The translations under genes were made by a program, and so were the position numbers. From Oceanobacillus jeddahensis (GTDB lineage: Bacteria; Bacillota; Bacilli; Bacillales; Amphibacillaceae): a DNA stretch of 64,000 nucleotides. Positions within the stretch are counted from its first letter, which is position 1. Each line of letters starts with the position of its first letter. This document shows positions 52,900 to 62,368 of the stretch, one piece after another. The stretch is taken from positions 149,121-213,120 of the forward strand of contig NZ_CCDM010000003.1 in NCBI RefSeq assembly GCF_000750635.1. Reading direction: 5' to 3'. The notes below the pieces were generated by a model. The model was given only the letters and a program-made list of their open reading frames with translations. It did no database searches and was not told the DNA's origin.

Positions 52900-53714
52900 T
52901 GAAAAATTTAAACGAATCATTGGCCTACTGGAATTCATCACCTAAAAGCATAAGTGCCTTCAAAGCCACACAAACCTTTATGTGGAGAACGGTACAAAAC
53001 ACAAAGAATAACTTATTTGGCTATGTGATTGAAGCTGTTCTGAGCCCTGTGATTATGCTGCTTATCTTTGGTTACTTGTTCGGTGGGGCAATAGCTGGAT
53101 CAACAACAAAATACATTCAATTCCTTTTACCAGGGATTCTTATTTTAACTGTTATTCCCTTGACGGTATACAGCGGAGCAAGTCTATGTTTAGACATTAC
53201 AAAAGGTGTTTATAATCGATTTCGGACAATGCCTTTTTGGCAGCCGGCATCTATACTTGGACCATTAGTTACGGATGGAATCAGATATACAGTAGCATTG
53301 CTTTCTGCATTAACTACCGGTCTTATATTGGGATTTCGACCAGAAGGCGGAGTATTAGGAACAGTACTTGCTATATTATTTCTTATTTTCTTCGCATTTA
53401 GTGTAAGTTGGATTTTTTCTACGATTGGGGTTATTGCAAAACGCCCGGAATCTGTATCGGGATCGAGCATGGTCATCATTTATCCACTGATGTTTGCTAG
53501 TAATATTTTGGTAGATTCAGCTACAATGCCAAGATGGATTCAAGTTATTGTTGATCTAAATCCAATCAGTATTGCGACGACTACTGTGAGAGGGCTTATG
53601 TCTGGAACAGTTACTAGTGCTGAGATTGTTGGAGGGATGGTAATATGCGTGTTATTCATCATTGTCTTTGCTCCGTTGACTATATATCTCTACCTTTCAA
53701 AGAGTAATAAGTGA
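52899..53714 (+). CDS. DrrB-like ABC-2 exporter permease
   Basis: The 271-residue ABC-2 permease has six predicted helices (VLSPVIMLLIFGYLFGGAIAG, YIQFLLPGILILTVIPLTVY and others) and the family motif RFRTMPFWQPASILGPLVTD followed by FASNILVDSATMP near the end. With the preceding ATPase it forms a full exporter dimer. It is translationally coupled (A of ATG is the last base of the upstream stop). Confidence 0.9.
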   Translation: MKNLNESLAYWNSSPKSISAFKATQTFMWRTVQNTKNNLFGYVIEAVLSPVIMLLIFGYLFGGAIAGSTTKYIQFLLPGILILTVIPLTVYSGASLCLDITKGVYNRFRTMPFWQPASILGPLVTDGIRYTVALLSALTTGLILGFRPEGGVLGTVLAILFLIFFAFSVSWIFSTIGVIAKRPESVSGSSMVIIYPLMFASNILVDSATMPRWIQVIVDLNPISIATTTVRGLMSGTVTSAEIVGGMVICVLFIIVFAPLTIYLYLSKSNK

Positions 53715-54106
53715 ATCATAGGTGGTTTAGTGAGAACTGCTAAGAGAGAAATAAAAGCGAAAAATGAAGTGTTTTTTATGAATGTTGCTTACCTGGATAG
53801 TCTTTCTAGCTGCATATGGCAAGTATGATACTCTCAAAGTGTTGAAAGAATTTGCGAACAGTTATACGATATAGAGAAACGAATCAAGGTGAAATAGAAG
53901 AAATAATTGTAGACTAAAAAAGTTCTTTTAATATTAGAAGAATTACTGAGTGCGTTTCTTTACAGTATAGTGTATGTTAATGTCTCCTTTAATATATTAA
54001 TAAGTATGATATTCTGAAAAAAACTAAGTCATATTTTTTGATTTTCATTAAATTTTCACATTGGAAAGATACCATTATATGTACGATTATGAAAGGAGAT
54101 AGAATA
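53715..54106. other. Gap between the ABC exporter and OsmC genes
   Basis: No gene is seen in about 390 bases. Short degenerate coding-like pieces occur but no terminator is obvious. The last 40 bases carry the OsmC ribosome site GAAAGGAG. Confidence 0.45.
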
Positions 54107-54490
54107 ATGTTTCAATTTCACATGAATGAAGATGGATTTCAAACATCTGTTAACTATGGAGATTTACAAGTTTCCAGTCAAGATGAAAATGGTTATCGGC
54201 CGTATGAGATGATGGTATCCTCTGTTGCTGGTTGCAGCGGGCTCGTATTAAAGAGAATATTAGAGAAAATGAGAATTCCTTTTTCCGATATTCAAGTTAC
54301 TGCAAGCATGGTGCGTAATCCTGATATTGTTAATCGTATTGAAAAAATGGATTTGACATTTACCGTTATTTCGACTGATGCATCCGATAAAAAGCTAGAA
54401 AAAGCATTAGAACTAACACATAAAAATTGTGGTATGATTCAATCAGTCAAAGATAGTATTTTGATAACTGAATCCATCCATACAGCATGA
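54107..54490 (+). CDS. OsmC family protein
   Basis: This 127-residue OsmC/Ohr-type protein belongs to a family of dimeric thiol peroxidases that reduce organic hydroperoxides. It has the two conserved Cys, Cys43 in SVAGCSGLVLKRIL and Cys108 in HKNCGMIQS. It is shorter at the N-terminus than Ohr, as in the YhfA-like branch. ATG 54107 (GAAAGGAG upstream) is preferred to the longer frame. It is monocistronic with a terminator downstream. Confidence 0.87.
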   Translation: MFQFHMNEDGFQTSVNYGDLQVSSQDENGYRPYEMMVSSVAGCSGLVLKRILEKMRIPFSDIQVTASMVRNPDIVNRIEKMDLTFTVISTDASDKKLEKALELTHKNCGMIQSVKDSILITESIHTA

Positions 54491-54883
54491 TTTAATCATT
54501 ATTTTATTGATTACTAAAATAGTAAATCGCTATTCCATCATGTGATGTACTGAAGTAATACAAATAAATAAGTTATACTATAATAATTGAAAATAGATCA
54601 TAATAACAATTTAAAAAAGAGGCTGTTGTACAATGAATGAATTTATTGTGCGACAGCCTTCTATTATTTATGCCGATTCAAGTATGATCTCAAGTTTAAC
54701 CTTTTAGAAGTCAAAACGCTTTAACTATTTTTTAAGATGTTTAATAAGTTTTTTGTTGCACTTTAAGAACGTATTCAATAATAAACAATGGAGTTCTTAA
54801 AAATTTCTTAGCCTTTTCATCAAATTTTCACATTTGATGGTTAATATAGAAACGGAAAGGGTTTGGAATGGAGGAATACCTGA
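54491..54883. other. Gap between OsmC and the redox operon
   Basis: About 390 bases without a gene. It holds a terminator at 54619-54662 and AT-rich DNA containing TTTTCATCAAATTTTCACAT before the next operon, whose promoter I cannot place with confidence. Confidence 0.5.
54619..54662 (+). terminator. Terminator after the OsmC gene
   Basis: Arms AGGCTGTTGTACAAT and ATTGTGCGACAGCCT pair with two wobble/mismatches and are followed by TCTATTATTT. Confidence 0.75.
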
Positions 54884-55540
54884 ATGGCAATAACAAGTAA
54901 ACTCATTGCGATAGGGATTGTTGCTGTCAGTTTTTTGGTAGGATGTCTTTCCTTTTACATCATGAGTCATCTACCTGCAAAAGCGAAGAAAAAATATATG
55001 GCAGAAATTATATCCCAACTAATTAATTTTATCCTCTTTATGTGGGCAGGGAAAATTGTTTTAAATCTATCCAGCTTCTTATCTGACCCATTAACAATAT
55101 TGGCATATCCTGCTAATTCAACAGCTTTTTATATTGCAGTGTTTGCAAGTATTCTTTTGCTGATCTATAAGGATAAGCAAAAGAAATTAGATATGAGTCC
55201 ATTCATAGATTCTTTTGTGCATGTATTTTTAGTTGCTTCTTTCTTATATGAATTTCTAGAAATTATTTTGAAAAATAGTATGTTTGCATTTGGATATCTG
55301 TTACTGCTTTCTGTTCTAATGTTCTTATACTTTTTCCTGCGGGAACGAATTCAAATAAAATTATTATTGTTGATTATCCTAAGCAGCTGGTCGCTCGGAA
55401 TAATCATTTTATCTTTTATTCAGCCGTTCGTAACCGTTTTTGGTTATATGATGGAACCATGGTTTATCAGTATCTTTTTTATTATCGTTTTAGTAATCTC
55501 CAATTTAAAAAGGGAGGGGGTAAATAATGAGTATGATTGA
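54884..55540 (+). CDS. Polytopic membrane protein of the redox operon
   Basis: This 218-residue protein has about seven hydrophobic segments (LIAIGIVAVSFLVGCLSFYI near the N-terminus, then WAGKIVLNL and further helices). I do not recognise a family. Its stop overlaps the ccdA-like start by 14 bases, so it is translationally coupled to the thiol-redox genes and may help anchor or assemble that system. GGAGG lies before the ATG. Confidence 0.75.
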   Translation: MAITSKLIAIGIVAVSFLVGCLSFYIMSHLPAKAKKKYMAEIISQLINFILFMWAGKIVLNLSSFLSDPLTILAYPANSTAFYIAVFASILLLIYKDKQKKLDMSPFIDSFVHVFLVASFLYEFLEIILKNSMFAFGYLLLLSVLMFLYFFLRERIQIKLLLLIILSSWSLGIIILSFIQPFVTVFGYMMEPWFISIFFIIVLVISNLKREGVNNEYD

Positions 55541-56285
55541 AGCAGATACAATGCTGCTTACTGGTATGTTTTTAGCAATGGGAGCAGGAGTGTTATCTTT
55601 TTTATCTCCCTGTGTATTACCGATTTTTCCAGCCTATATGTCATACATAACAGGAATTAGTGTGAAAGAGTTACAAGGAAATAAGAATGTTCAAATTCTT
55701 CGTCAACTATTTGCCCATTCTTTGCTCTTTTTGTTAGGAGTTTCTCTGGTGTTCATTAGTTTGGGAGCAGGAGCTTCTCTTTTGGGGCAATGGGTACAGA
55801 ACTTGCTGTTCGGAGACTCAGGGTTGTTTATTCAAAGAATAGCAGGAATTTTTATTATCATTATGGGTTTATTTATAGCAGGTTGGATAAATATCCCTTT
55901 TATGATGAGGGAACATCGTTTTCACTCAACAAAAAAACAAGCTGGATATTTAGGAACTTTTTTTGTAGGATTAGGTTTTGCTGCCGGTTGGACACCATGT
56001 ATTGGTCCAATTTTTGGATCTATATTATTTTTAGCCGCAAGTAATCCTGGACAAGGAATATTCTACACTTTTTTATATGTTATCGGTTTTGCGATACCAT
56101 TTTTAGTTCTAACATTGTTTATAGGAAAAACCAGATGGATTGTCCGGCATAGTAATATCATTATGAAAGTTGGGGCAGTAATGATGATTATCATGGGTGT
56201 CGTTTTGTTCTTTGGATGGATGCCTTTTATTTCAGGGTTTTTGCTTGATTTGGTAGATGATACGTGGTTATCAAAGTTAGGCTAA
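55527..56285 (+). CDS. ccdA: CcdA/DsbD-family thiol-disulfide transporter
   Basis: This 252-residue membrane protein passes reducing equivalents from cytoplasmic thioredoxin to outside thiol-disulfide proteins. Six helices are predicted and both redox Cys are present: Cys29 in FLSPCVLPIFPAY and Cys158 in AAGWTPCIGP. It is longer than the 235-residue B. subtilis CcdA but shares its motifs. A TlpA-like extracytoplasmic thioredoxin is the next gene, the classical partner. Overlap with the upstream gene indicates one operon. Confidence 0.9.
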   Translation: MSMIEADTMLLTGMFLAMGAGVLSFLSPCVLPIFPAYMSYITGISVKELQGNKNVQILRQLFAHSLLFLLGVSLVFISLGAGASLLGQWVQNLLFGDSGLFIQRIAGIFIIIMGLFIAGWINIPFMMREHRFHSTKKQAGYLGTFFVGLGFAAGWTPCIGPIFGSILFLAASNPGQGIFYTFLYVIGFAIPFLVLTLFIGKTRWIVRHSNIIMKVGAVMMIIMGVVLFFGWMPFISGFLLDLVDDTWLSKLG

Positions 56286-56298
56286 GGAGGACATTGCA

Positions 56299-56907
56299 AT
56301 GAAAAAATGGATTTTTGCTATTATCATAGTTGGAATGATTGGATGGGCACTGTATGATTTTATAGACTCTAATAGGCAATCTACAGATGAATTTGTACCT
56401 GTAGAAGATGAAAGTAGTTTAGAGGAGGATGTTAGAGAGCAATTAGATTCTGGAGAAAATAACAATGTGTCGGAAAATAAGGAAGTTGGTCTTGAAGAGG
56501 GAAATATTGCTCCTGATTTTGAACTTCAGACTTTAGATGGTGAAACAGCGAAGTTATCTGATTTTCGTGGAGAAAAAGTGATGATTAACTTTTGGGCCAC
56601 ATGGTGTCCTCCATGTAGAGCAGAAATGCCCGACATGGAAGAGTTTTATCAAGATAAAGATATAGTTATTTTAGCAGTTAATTTAACAGAAACAGAGAAC
56701 GATTTGCAGCAGGTAGAGAGTTTTATTAATGAATATAAGTTAACTTTTCCAATTTTATTAGATGAGGAGATAAAGGTTGCGGAACAATACATGATTCAAC
56801 CCATACCTACATCGTATATGATAGACTCAAATGGAGTAGTTTCATTTAAAGCATTTGGTTCTTTAAATTATGATTTCATGGTTCAGGAGTTTGAGAAAAT
56901 GGAGTAA
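56299..56907 (+). CDS. TlpA/ResA-like membrane-anchored thiol-disulfide oxidoreductase
   Basis: This 202-residue protein has an uncleaved N-terminal anchor (about residues 4-20), an acidic linker, and a thioredoxin-fold domain with the active site WCPPC (Cys103, Cys106) in FWATWCPPCRAEMPDME and the cis-Pro in QPIPTSYMID. It would reduce disulfides outside the membrane, for instance in apocytochromes, using electrons from the CcdA-like protein. The response-regulator gene begins 34 bases later. Confidence 0.92.
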   Translation: MKKWIFAIIIVGMIGWALYDFIDSNRQSTDEFVPVEDESSLEEDVREQLDSGENNNVSENKEVGLEEGNIAPDFELQTLDGETAKLSDFRGEKVMINFWATWCPPCRAEMPDMEEFYQDKDIVILAVNLTETENDLQQVESFINEYKLTFPILLDEEIKVAEQYMIQPIPTSYMIDSNGVVSFKAFGSLNYDFMVQEFEKME

Positions 56908-56941
56908 TCTTCTTATAAAATAGTGGAAGGAATGAATGGGG

Positions 56942-57625
56942 ATGAAACAGACGGTATTGGTTGTTGAGGATGATAATATGATACGTGAGCTGATCAGCAT
57001 TTATTTAAAAAAAGCTGATTATGATGTTTTTACAGCTGTAGATGGGGAAGAAGCGAAGGAAGTTTTTTTAACTGAGCATCCTTGTCTTATTATATTAGAT
57101 CTTATGCTCCCAAAGGTAAGTGGCGAAGAATTTTGTATGTGGCTTAGAGAACAAGAAAGAAATGAGGTTTCTATTATTATGCTGTCTGCGAAATCACGTA
57201 CAGAAGATAAGATTAATGGTTTAAAAATTGGAGCAGACGACTATTTAGTGAAACCTTTTGATCCGAATGAACTTCTAGCTCATATAGAAGCCGTTCTCCG
57301 CCGTACAGGGCAATACTGTCAAAAGATTGCTTACAATGGTCTGTGTATTAAGCCTCGAAAAGGGGAAGTATGGTTATTTAATACGCAATTAGAGTTAACC
57401 AAGCATGAATTTAATCTATTATATTATTTTATGGAGAATCCCAATGTAGTAATCTCTAGGGAGAGTTTAATGGAGCAATTATATCCTTATGCAAATAAAT
57501 TAGTTACAGATCGAAGCATTGATGCACATATCAAAAAGTTACGCAAAAAAATCGAAGTCAATCCAGCTTCTCCAGAACGTATTACGACAGTTCGAGGAAT
57601 GGGGTATAAGTTTGTTACAGAATAA
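56942..57625 (+). CDS. OmpR-type response regulator
   Basis: This 227-residue regulator has a receiver domain with Asp10/11, phospho-acceptor Asp53 in LIILDLMLPKVSG, Lys in DDYLVKPFDPNELL, and a winged-helix output domain (LTKHEFNLLYYFMENPNVVI, then TVRGMGYKFVTE). ATG 56942 follows AAGGAATGAATGGGG. It is in the redox operon and overlaps the kinase gene, so the pair probably senses envelope redox or stress and controls this locus. Confidence 0.92.
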   Translation: MKQTVLVVEDDNMIRELISIYLKKADYDVFTAVDGEEAKEVFLTEHPCLIILDLMLPKVSGEEFCMWLREQERNEVSIIMLSAKSRTEDKINGLKIGADDYLVKPFDPNELLAHIEAVLRRTGQYCQKIAYNGLCIKPRKGEVWLFNTQLELTKHEFNLLYYFMENPNVVISRESLMEQLYPYANKLVTDRSIDAHIKKLRKKIEVNPASPERITTVRGMGYKFVTE

Positions 57626-58694
57626 ATGGGGAAGGAGTTTCCTTCCTAAGCGATTATTATTTCAGCTAACATTCATTAATATTATTGTAATTGTAGCTTT
57701 TGTAATGCTTAGCAGCTGGGCAATTTATAATACAGCTTGTACGTTGGCAGATGGATTAACCTCAATGACCGCACAAAAACAAAATCAGTTTCAAGCAACA
57801 CTCTTTCAATATTTATGGATATTTAGTATTTCTGCTGTTATTTTAGGCAGCCTTATTCATTTTTATTTAACGAAAAAAATGATCCAGCCATTAAAAGAGT
57901 TAATCCAATCTACCAAAGAGATGAAACAAGGGAAATATCCAAGTTCTATTCATGTAAAAGGAGACAGCGAAGTAGTTGAATTAATTCATCATTTTAATGA
58001 TTTGGTTCAAAAACTGGAAACAAATGAACAGCAAAGAAAAAATCTTGTATCTGATTTATCACATGAGTTTCGAACACCATTAACAAACTTAAATGGTTAT
58101 TTACTTGCTTTGCAAAATGGAGTCATGGAAGGAGATGAAAAGTTATATCAGTCTCTTTATACAGAATCATCGAAGTTAACGCAGTTAGTTGAACAAATGG
58201 AACAATTAAAAGAATGGGATGATATGCAAACATATTCCTTTAATGAAAAAGAACCTATTGATATGCAGGAATTTATTGAAAGATCCATTGAAATATTTCA
58301 ATGGTCATTGGAAAAGAAACAGATTAAATTAGAAGTTGATATTCAACCCGGCGTTGCTATTATTAATCGTACAAATATTTCTCAGGTTATCAGTAATTTA
58401 ATGGATAATGCGATTCGTTATTATGATGGTGTAGAACCAATTATTGTAAAAGGAGAAAAGCTTCTTAATGAGTATAAGGTTTCTATAACAGGGCCGGGAA
58501 GAAGCATTTCAGAAAAAGATAAAGAACGAATTTTTGAACGTTTTTATCGGATAGAAAATTCCAGGTCACGAGAATTTGGGGGATCGGGCTTAGGACTTGC
58601 TATTTCAAAGGAGATCATCGAACGTCATTATGGAAAAATAGGTGTCAATTCCGGAGAACATATGCATACTTTTTGGTTTGTTATTCCCTTATGA
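57612..58694 (+). CDS. Sensor histidine kinase of the redox operon
   Basis: The 360-residue kinase has two helices (about 15-38 and 67-86), a short extracellular loop, HAMP, HisKA with His151 in DLSHEFRTPLTNLNG, and HATPase with NLMDNAIRYY and GGSGLGLAISKEI. The ATP-lid G1 motif is unusual (TGPGRSIS instead of DTGxGI). TTG 57612, inside the end of the regulator gene, is the most natural start; a longer upstream frame overlaps the regulator too deeply. Confidence 0.85.
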   Translation: MLQNKWGRSFLPKRLLFQLTFINIIVIVAFVMLSSWAIYNTACTLADGLTSMTAQKQNQFQATLFQYLWIFSISAVILGSLIHFYLTKKMIQPLKELIQSTKEMKQGKYPSSIHVKGDSEVVELIHHFNDLVQKLETNEQQRKNLVSDLSHEFRTPLTNLNGYLLALQNGVMEGDEKLYQSLYTESSKLTQLVEQMEQLKEWDDMQTYSFNEKEPIDMQEFIERSIEIFQWSLEKKQIKLEVDIQPGVAIINRTNISQVISNLMDNAIRYYDGVEPIIVKGEKLLNEYKVSITGPGRSISEKDKERIFERFYRIENSRSREFGGSGLGLAISKEIIERHYGKIGVNSGEHMHTFWFVIPL

Positions 58695-58812
58695 ATAGAT
58701 TGTATAAGCGAATTTAGAAATAGATTAAAGGAAACACCTAATGAGTACTTTAATGATTTGTCTTTGGATAGAGAGAAAATTATAACAGCGTATCATTTTT
58801 AATATTAGAGTA

Positions 58813-58854
58813 AGGAAAACGTACTTTTTTCTGCAGGGAGGAGTACGTTTTCCT
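58813..58854 (+). terminator. Terminator after the kinase gene
   Basis: A 13-bp perfect stem (AGGAAAACGTACT/AGTACGTTTTCCT) with a 16-base loop, followed by AATACGGTAAATTTTTTTG. Confidence 0.7.
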
Positions 58855-58957
58855 AATACGGTAAATTTTTTTGTTTTTATTACGTTAATATTAATATTAT
58901 CAACACATTCAGATATAAGAAGAGAGAAGCCATATGAAAGAAATAGCATATAAATAT

Positions 58958-58991
58958 ATTATTACGTAAAATATAAATTTGACGTAATAAT
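58958..58991. repeat. Inverted repeat upstream of the recombinase gene
   Basis: Perfect 10-bp arms (ATTATTACGT and ACGTAATAAT) are separated by 14 bases, ending 47 bases before the recombinase start. It could be a recombinase or regulator binding site; the 14-base spacing is wider than a typical dif core. Confidence 0.5.
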
Positions 58992-59038
58992 TGCGATTAT
59001 GAGTAGAGTATTGTAAAATTTATCTATGAGGTGATCAA

Positions 59039-60124
59039 ATGGTAAATCATTCCAAACAGCAACTATACAACAAATTACAAACTTTGCTTAAGGAACTTCC
59101 TTGGTATGTCGAAGAATTTATCAATTATAAAGAAAGAAAATTATCAGCAGCTTCACTACTTAATTATGCGCACGATTATAAAATCTTTTTCAATTGGCTT
59201 GTTACCGAAAATTTTTATTCTGGTGAACTGAAAGATCTGCCGCTTGAATTACTTGAATCATTAACTGTCCAGGAAGCTGAACGATTTTTGGCCTTTCTAA
59301 AATACCAACTACATAACAAAGAACTCACAATAAACCGCAAATTATCTAGTTTAAAGTCGTTTTTCAATTACCTGCAAAATATTGCTGAAACACGTGATTT
59401 ACAACCGTATTTAAAGCGTAATGTAATGGCAAAGCTGGAATTCAATGATATCAAAGAAAGTATGGAAACAACCGCAAATAAAATGGAAGGAAAAATTTTA
59501 ATGGGTGATGAATATGAACAATTTCGCCAGTTTGTTGCCTATGATTATGGTGAACTTTTTAAAGATAATAAAAAAATCGTCAACTTTCATCTCCTGAACC
59601 GTGAACGTGATACAGCAATTGTCTCGCTTATTTTAGGCTCCGGATTACGACTTTCAGAGCTTGTAAACCTGGATTTAGATGATATTGATCACAGCAAATT
59701 TACTGCACGTGCTATACGTAAAGGAAACAAAGAACAATATGTTTATTTCAGCAAGCAAGCGATGGATGACCTAAATGAATATTTACAAATCAGATCGGCA
59801 CGCTATCATGTTGAGAAAACGAATAAAGCTTTATTTATTGCTGCTGCAATGGGACCAAAAGGAACGCCGCGGCGCTTAACTGCACGCTCTATTGAAAAAT
59901 TAATCGAAAAATACGCCAATGCTTTCGGGAAACCCTCATTATCTGTTCATAAATTAAGACATTCCTTTGCAACAAGGTATCACAATGAAATTAACGATGT
60001 ACCGAAATTAAGGCGCCAACTCGGACACTCATCGATACAAACGACGATGATTTATACGCATATTAACAATGATGATTTAAAGAATGCTGTAGATAAGATG
60101 GATATGCCTAAGATTGATGAATAA
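59039..60124 (+). CDS. xerS: Tyrosine recombinase, XerS-like
   Basis: The 361-residue recombinase has the SAM-like N-terminal DNA-binding domain (LPWYVEEFINYKERKLSAASLLNY) and the catalytic domain with Arg204 (SGLRLSEL), Lys228 (AIRKGNK), His304/Arg307 (HKLRHSFA), His330 (LGHSS) and Tyr339 (MIYTH). The length and the long insert before SGLRLSEL fit XerS, a single-recombinase dimer-resolution enzyme, rather than XerC/D. GAGGTGAT precedes the ATG. Its target site is not certain; an inverted repeat lies just upstream. Confidence 0.85.
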   Translation: MVNHSKQQLYNKLQTLLKELPWYVEEFINYKERKLSAASLLNYAHDYKIFFNWLVTENFYSGELKDLPLELLESLTVQEAERFLAFLKYQLHNKELTINRKLSSLKSFFNYLQNIAETRDLQPYLKRNVMAKLEFNDIKESMETTANKMEGKILMGDEYEQFRQFVAYDYGELFKDNKKIVNFHLLNRERDTAIVSLILGSGLRLSELVNLDLDDIDHSKFTARAIRKGNKEQYVYFSKQAMDDLNEYLQIRSARYHVEKTNKALFIAAAMGPKGTPRRLTARSIEKLIEKYANAFGKPSLSVHKLRHSFATRYHNEINDVPKLRRQLGHSSIQTTMIYTHINNDDLKNAVDKMDMPKIDE

Positions 60125-60179
60125 TTATCAGCGTATTATCCAACTCACTTTATAGCTTTTAATCCTCCTAGGTTTCTAC

Positions 60180-61400
<1,221 letters not shown>

Positions 61401-62034
61401 AAGGTTGTGTAAGCAACTATTTTCTTTGAAAATTTCCTAGTTTACATAATATATATTATGGGAAGTTATAATTAAAACAAAATATTTCATCTCAAATTAA
61501 AGTATACTTTAGATAGTGAGATGAAATTGAATTTTTACAGTTTTGATTTGCTATTCTATTTATTCGTCTGTCTAAATCAAATCTTAATCCATAAATTAGT
61601 ATCCAAGCAACGCTATCCAATCTTTTATATTCTTTGCAGCTGCGTTCTGGCTGACTTGCCGAATAGCTATCCTGTGCAGATATAAAACGTCAATTTGATT
61701 TTCATGCTTTCAAAAATATGCGTTTCTATTTTTAAATAGTCATTATGCTTGACGATTCACCCTTTATGTGTCCGATAAACATTTCATTCATTACATTCTT
61801 TTTCAATAAAGCTTCTTTAGAAAGTTCATTTTGGCAGCATTTTTTCAAATAGATGCAAATTCACCCTTCCTCCTCTCTATTATATTTCTTATCATTGCTA
61901 CTGTTAACAAAAGCTCCTTGCTCACATCCTTTTATTAATTATTATTTTCAGAATATTCACTTCCTATGTTCTATCACTTTACTGTAAATTGATAAATAAT
62001 CTATGCTATCATATCTACTAAGAGGTGATTATCA
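61401..62034. other. Gene-free stretch before acyP
   Basis: About 630 bases with no credible gene, tRNA or strong hairpin. Near its right end TTGATA (about 61989) and TATCTA 17 bases later could be the acylphosphatase promoter. Confidence 0.5.
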
Positions 62035-62310
62035 ATGAAGTATGTATCTGCTAAAGTTCAAGGACGAGTGCAAGGTGTTGGGTTTCGCTACTTTACACAG
62101 CATACTGCTATGAGTCATGATATCGTTGGATGGGTAAAAAATGAAGATGATGGTGCTGTTTTAATAGAAGCATATGGAGACGATGATAATATCGACCGGT
62201 TTCTTGAAGAAATAAAAAGAGGCCCCTCTCGTTTTGCAAAAGTAAGTGAAATGGATGTAAACAAACTTAATGGAGAACCTGAATATAACTCTTTTAATGT
62301 TAAATATTAA
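62035..62310 (+). CDS. acyP: Acylphosphatase
   Basis: This 91-residue ferredoxin-like alpha/beta sandwich hydrolyses acyl phosphates such as acetyl phosphate. It carries the phosphate-binding loop GRVQGVGFRYF with catalytic Arg18, and Asn36 in GWVKNEDDG. The length is standard. AGAGGTG precedes the ATG. It converges on the cardiolipin synthase gene across a shared terminator. Confidence 0.95.
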   Translation: MKYVSAKVQGRVQGVGFRYFTQHTAMSHDIVGWVKNEDDGAVLIEAYGDDDNIDRFLEEIKRGPSRFAKVSEMDVNKLNGEPEYNSFNVKY

Positions 62311-62357
62311 AAAATAAGCCAAGCATAGAATGAATCAAGCTATGCTTGGCTTATTTT
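62311..62357. terminator. Bidirectional terminator between acyP and cls
   Basis: An 18-bp perfect stem (core AAGCCAAGCATAG/CTATGCTTGGCTT) with an 11-base loop and A/T-runs at both ends. Confidence 0.9.
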
Positions 62358-62368
62358 TTATTCTGGAA

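Larger units (their letters stand above)
58695..59038. other. Gap between the redox operon and the recombinase gene
   Basis: No gene is seen in about 340 bases. It holds the hairpin at 58813-58854 and the inverted repeat at 58958-58991. Confidence 0.5.
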
